From: Asparagopsis taxiformis
Taxonomy: Eukaryota > Rhodophyta > Florideophyceae > Bonnemaisoniales > Bonnemaisoniaceae
DNA: 64,000 nt
Direction: 5' to 3'
Assembly: GCA_030407315.1 (NCBI GenBank)
Contig: JALQPE010000403.1
Location: 62,001-126,000 of the forward strand
Shown here in pieces: positions 63,485 through 64,000 of the stretch. The notes beneath the pieces were generated by a model, which ran no database searches, was not told where the DNA came from, and worked only from the letters and a program-made list of their open reading frames with translations. The position numbers and the translations under genes are program-made. The stretch's first letter is position 1, and every line of letters begins with the position of its first letter.

Positions 63485-63630
63485 AAATATGCCGTCCTCT
63501 TCTTACTTCTCCAAGTATCTTTTCAATCCCCCACGATACGGCTTCATACCATTGAACTCTTCAATTGCTTCACATTGGAAAGCACTTTAAGTGTCTGGAG
63601 AGAATAGGTTCCGTCTGTGTTTTCGGAAGT

Positions 63631-63708
63631 GGACGCGGACGTCCAGTCTCTCTAGTACGGGTCCTAGTCGGCCCCGAGATTTACTAGAACAAATGAACGT
63701 CCGCGTCC
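63631..63708. repeat. 12-bp inverted repeat beside the MULE head
   Basis: GGACGCGGACGT at 63631-63642 is the exact reverse complement of 63697-63708. A related copy (gcggacgtcc) precedes the tandem array. It may be part of a transposon end. Confidence 0.6.
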
Positions 63709-63738
63709 GAAAAAAAATAAAAATTTTTTGGATGCGGA

Positions 63739-64000
63739 CGTCCACTTTCTCTAGTACGTTCGGCGGAATACTAGGACCCGACATCCACTTTCTCTAGTAC
63801 GTTCGGCGGAATACTAGGACCCGACATCCAATTTCTCTAGTACATTCAGCGGAATACTAGGACCCGACATCCAATTTCTCTAGTACATTCAGCGGGATCC
63901 TAGGACCCGACATCCACTTTCTCTAGTACGTTCGGCGGAATACTAGGACCCGACATCCACTTTCTCTAGTACGTTTGGCGGAGTACTAGGACCCGACATC
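63739..64000. repeat. 43-bp tandem repeat array, open at window end
   Basis: Six full units (starts 63739, 63782, 63825, 63868, 63911, 63954) and the start of a seventh. Each contains TTTCTCTAGTAC and TACTAGGACCCGACATCC-like blocks, with CTAGTA/TACTAG forming a short inverted pair inside the unit. Units vary at a few positions (cggcggaa or cagcggaa). Possibly subterminal repeats of the adjacent MULE. Confidence 0.9.

Overview
The window is nuclear DNA of a eukaryotic alga, most likely a florideophyte red alga close to Chondrus crispus; this is inferred from the sequence. Genes are densely packed on both strands. Most have no intron, and the few introns found are 70 to 138 bp with GT/AG ends. 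The clearest lineage marker is an NADPH oxidase with four extra membrane helices inserted in its NADPH-binding half, the layout described for red algal Rboh proteins. A plant-type class II DAHP synthase points to a plastid-bearing host.

From 1 to about 47.9 kb the window is gene-rich. In order it holds: a Cdc7/MAP3K-epsilon-like kinase; an unknown acidic protein; a tiny mitochondrial-looking membrane protein whose stop codon abuts that of ESCRT-II VPS36; a helical unknown; a membrane-anchored Nudix protein; Mediator MED6; 1-Cys peroxiredoxin; DAHP synthase (two exons); ARP6; an RsmE-type rRNA methyltransferase; a secreted Cys-rich protein; NADPH oxidase; peroxiredoxin Q; a PH-domain CAMK-like kinase (two exons); a secreted twin CBM1-like protein; a sucrose-transporter homologue; an acidic unknown; adenylosuccinate synthetase; a single C2H2 finger protein; NDUFAF6 (three exons rebuilt here); a heat-shock factor; DPH3 (an intron directly after ATG); an ENTH/epsin protein; an FkbM-like membrane protein; a four-repeat protein; a second copy of the secreted Cys-rich family; and a tandem pair of unknown membrane proteins.

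From about 47.9 kb to the end the DNA is AT-richer and has no intact cellular gene. It contains a gag-like fragment and a complete but mutated Ty1/copia LTR retrotransposon on the minus strand (53082-57864, identical 5-bp target duplications, LTRs differing at one base). It also contains two perfect DNA palindromes, a broken MULE-type DNA transposon, and a 43-bp tandem array that runs off the window end.

Most genes are housekeeping genes without a shared pathway. The NADPH oxidase and two peroxiredoxins form a loose redox cluster, which may be chance. The least explained content is the lineage-specific material: the two-domain secreted Cys-rich family, the tandem membrane-protein pair, the four-repeat protein and the CBM1-like secreted protein. 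No tRNA, rRNA or CRISPR array was recognised by eye.
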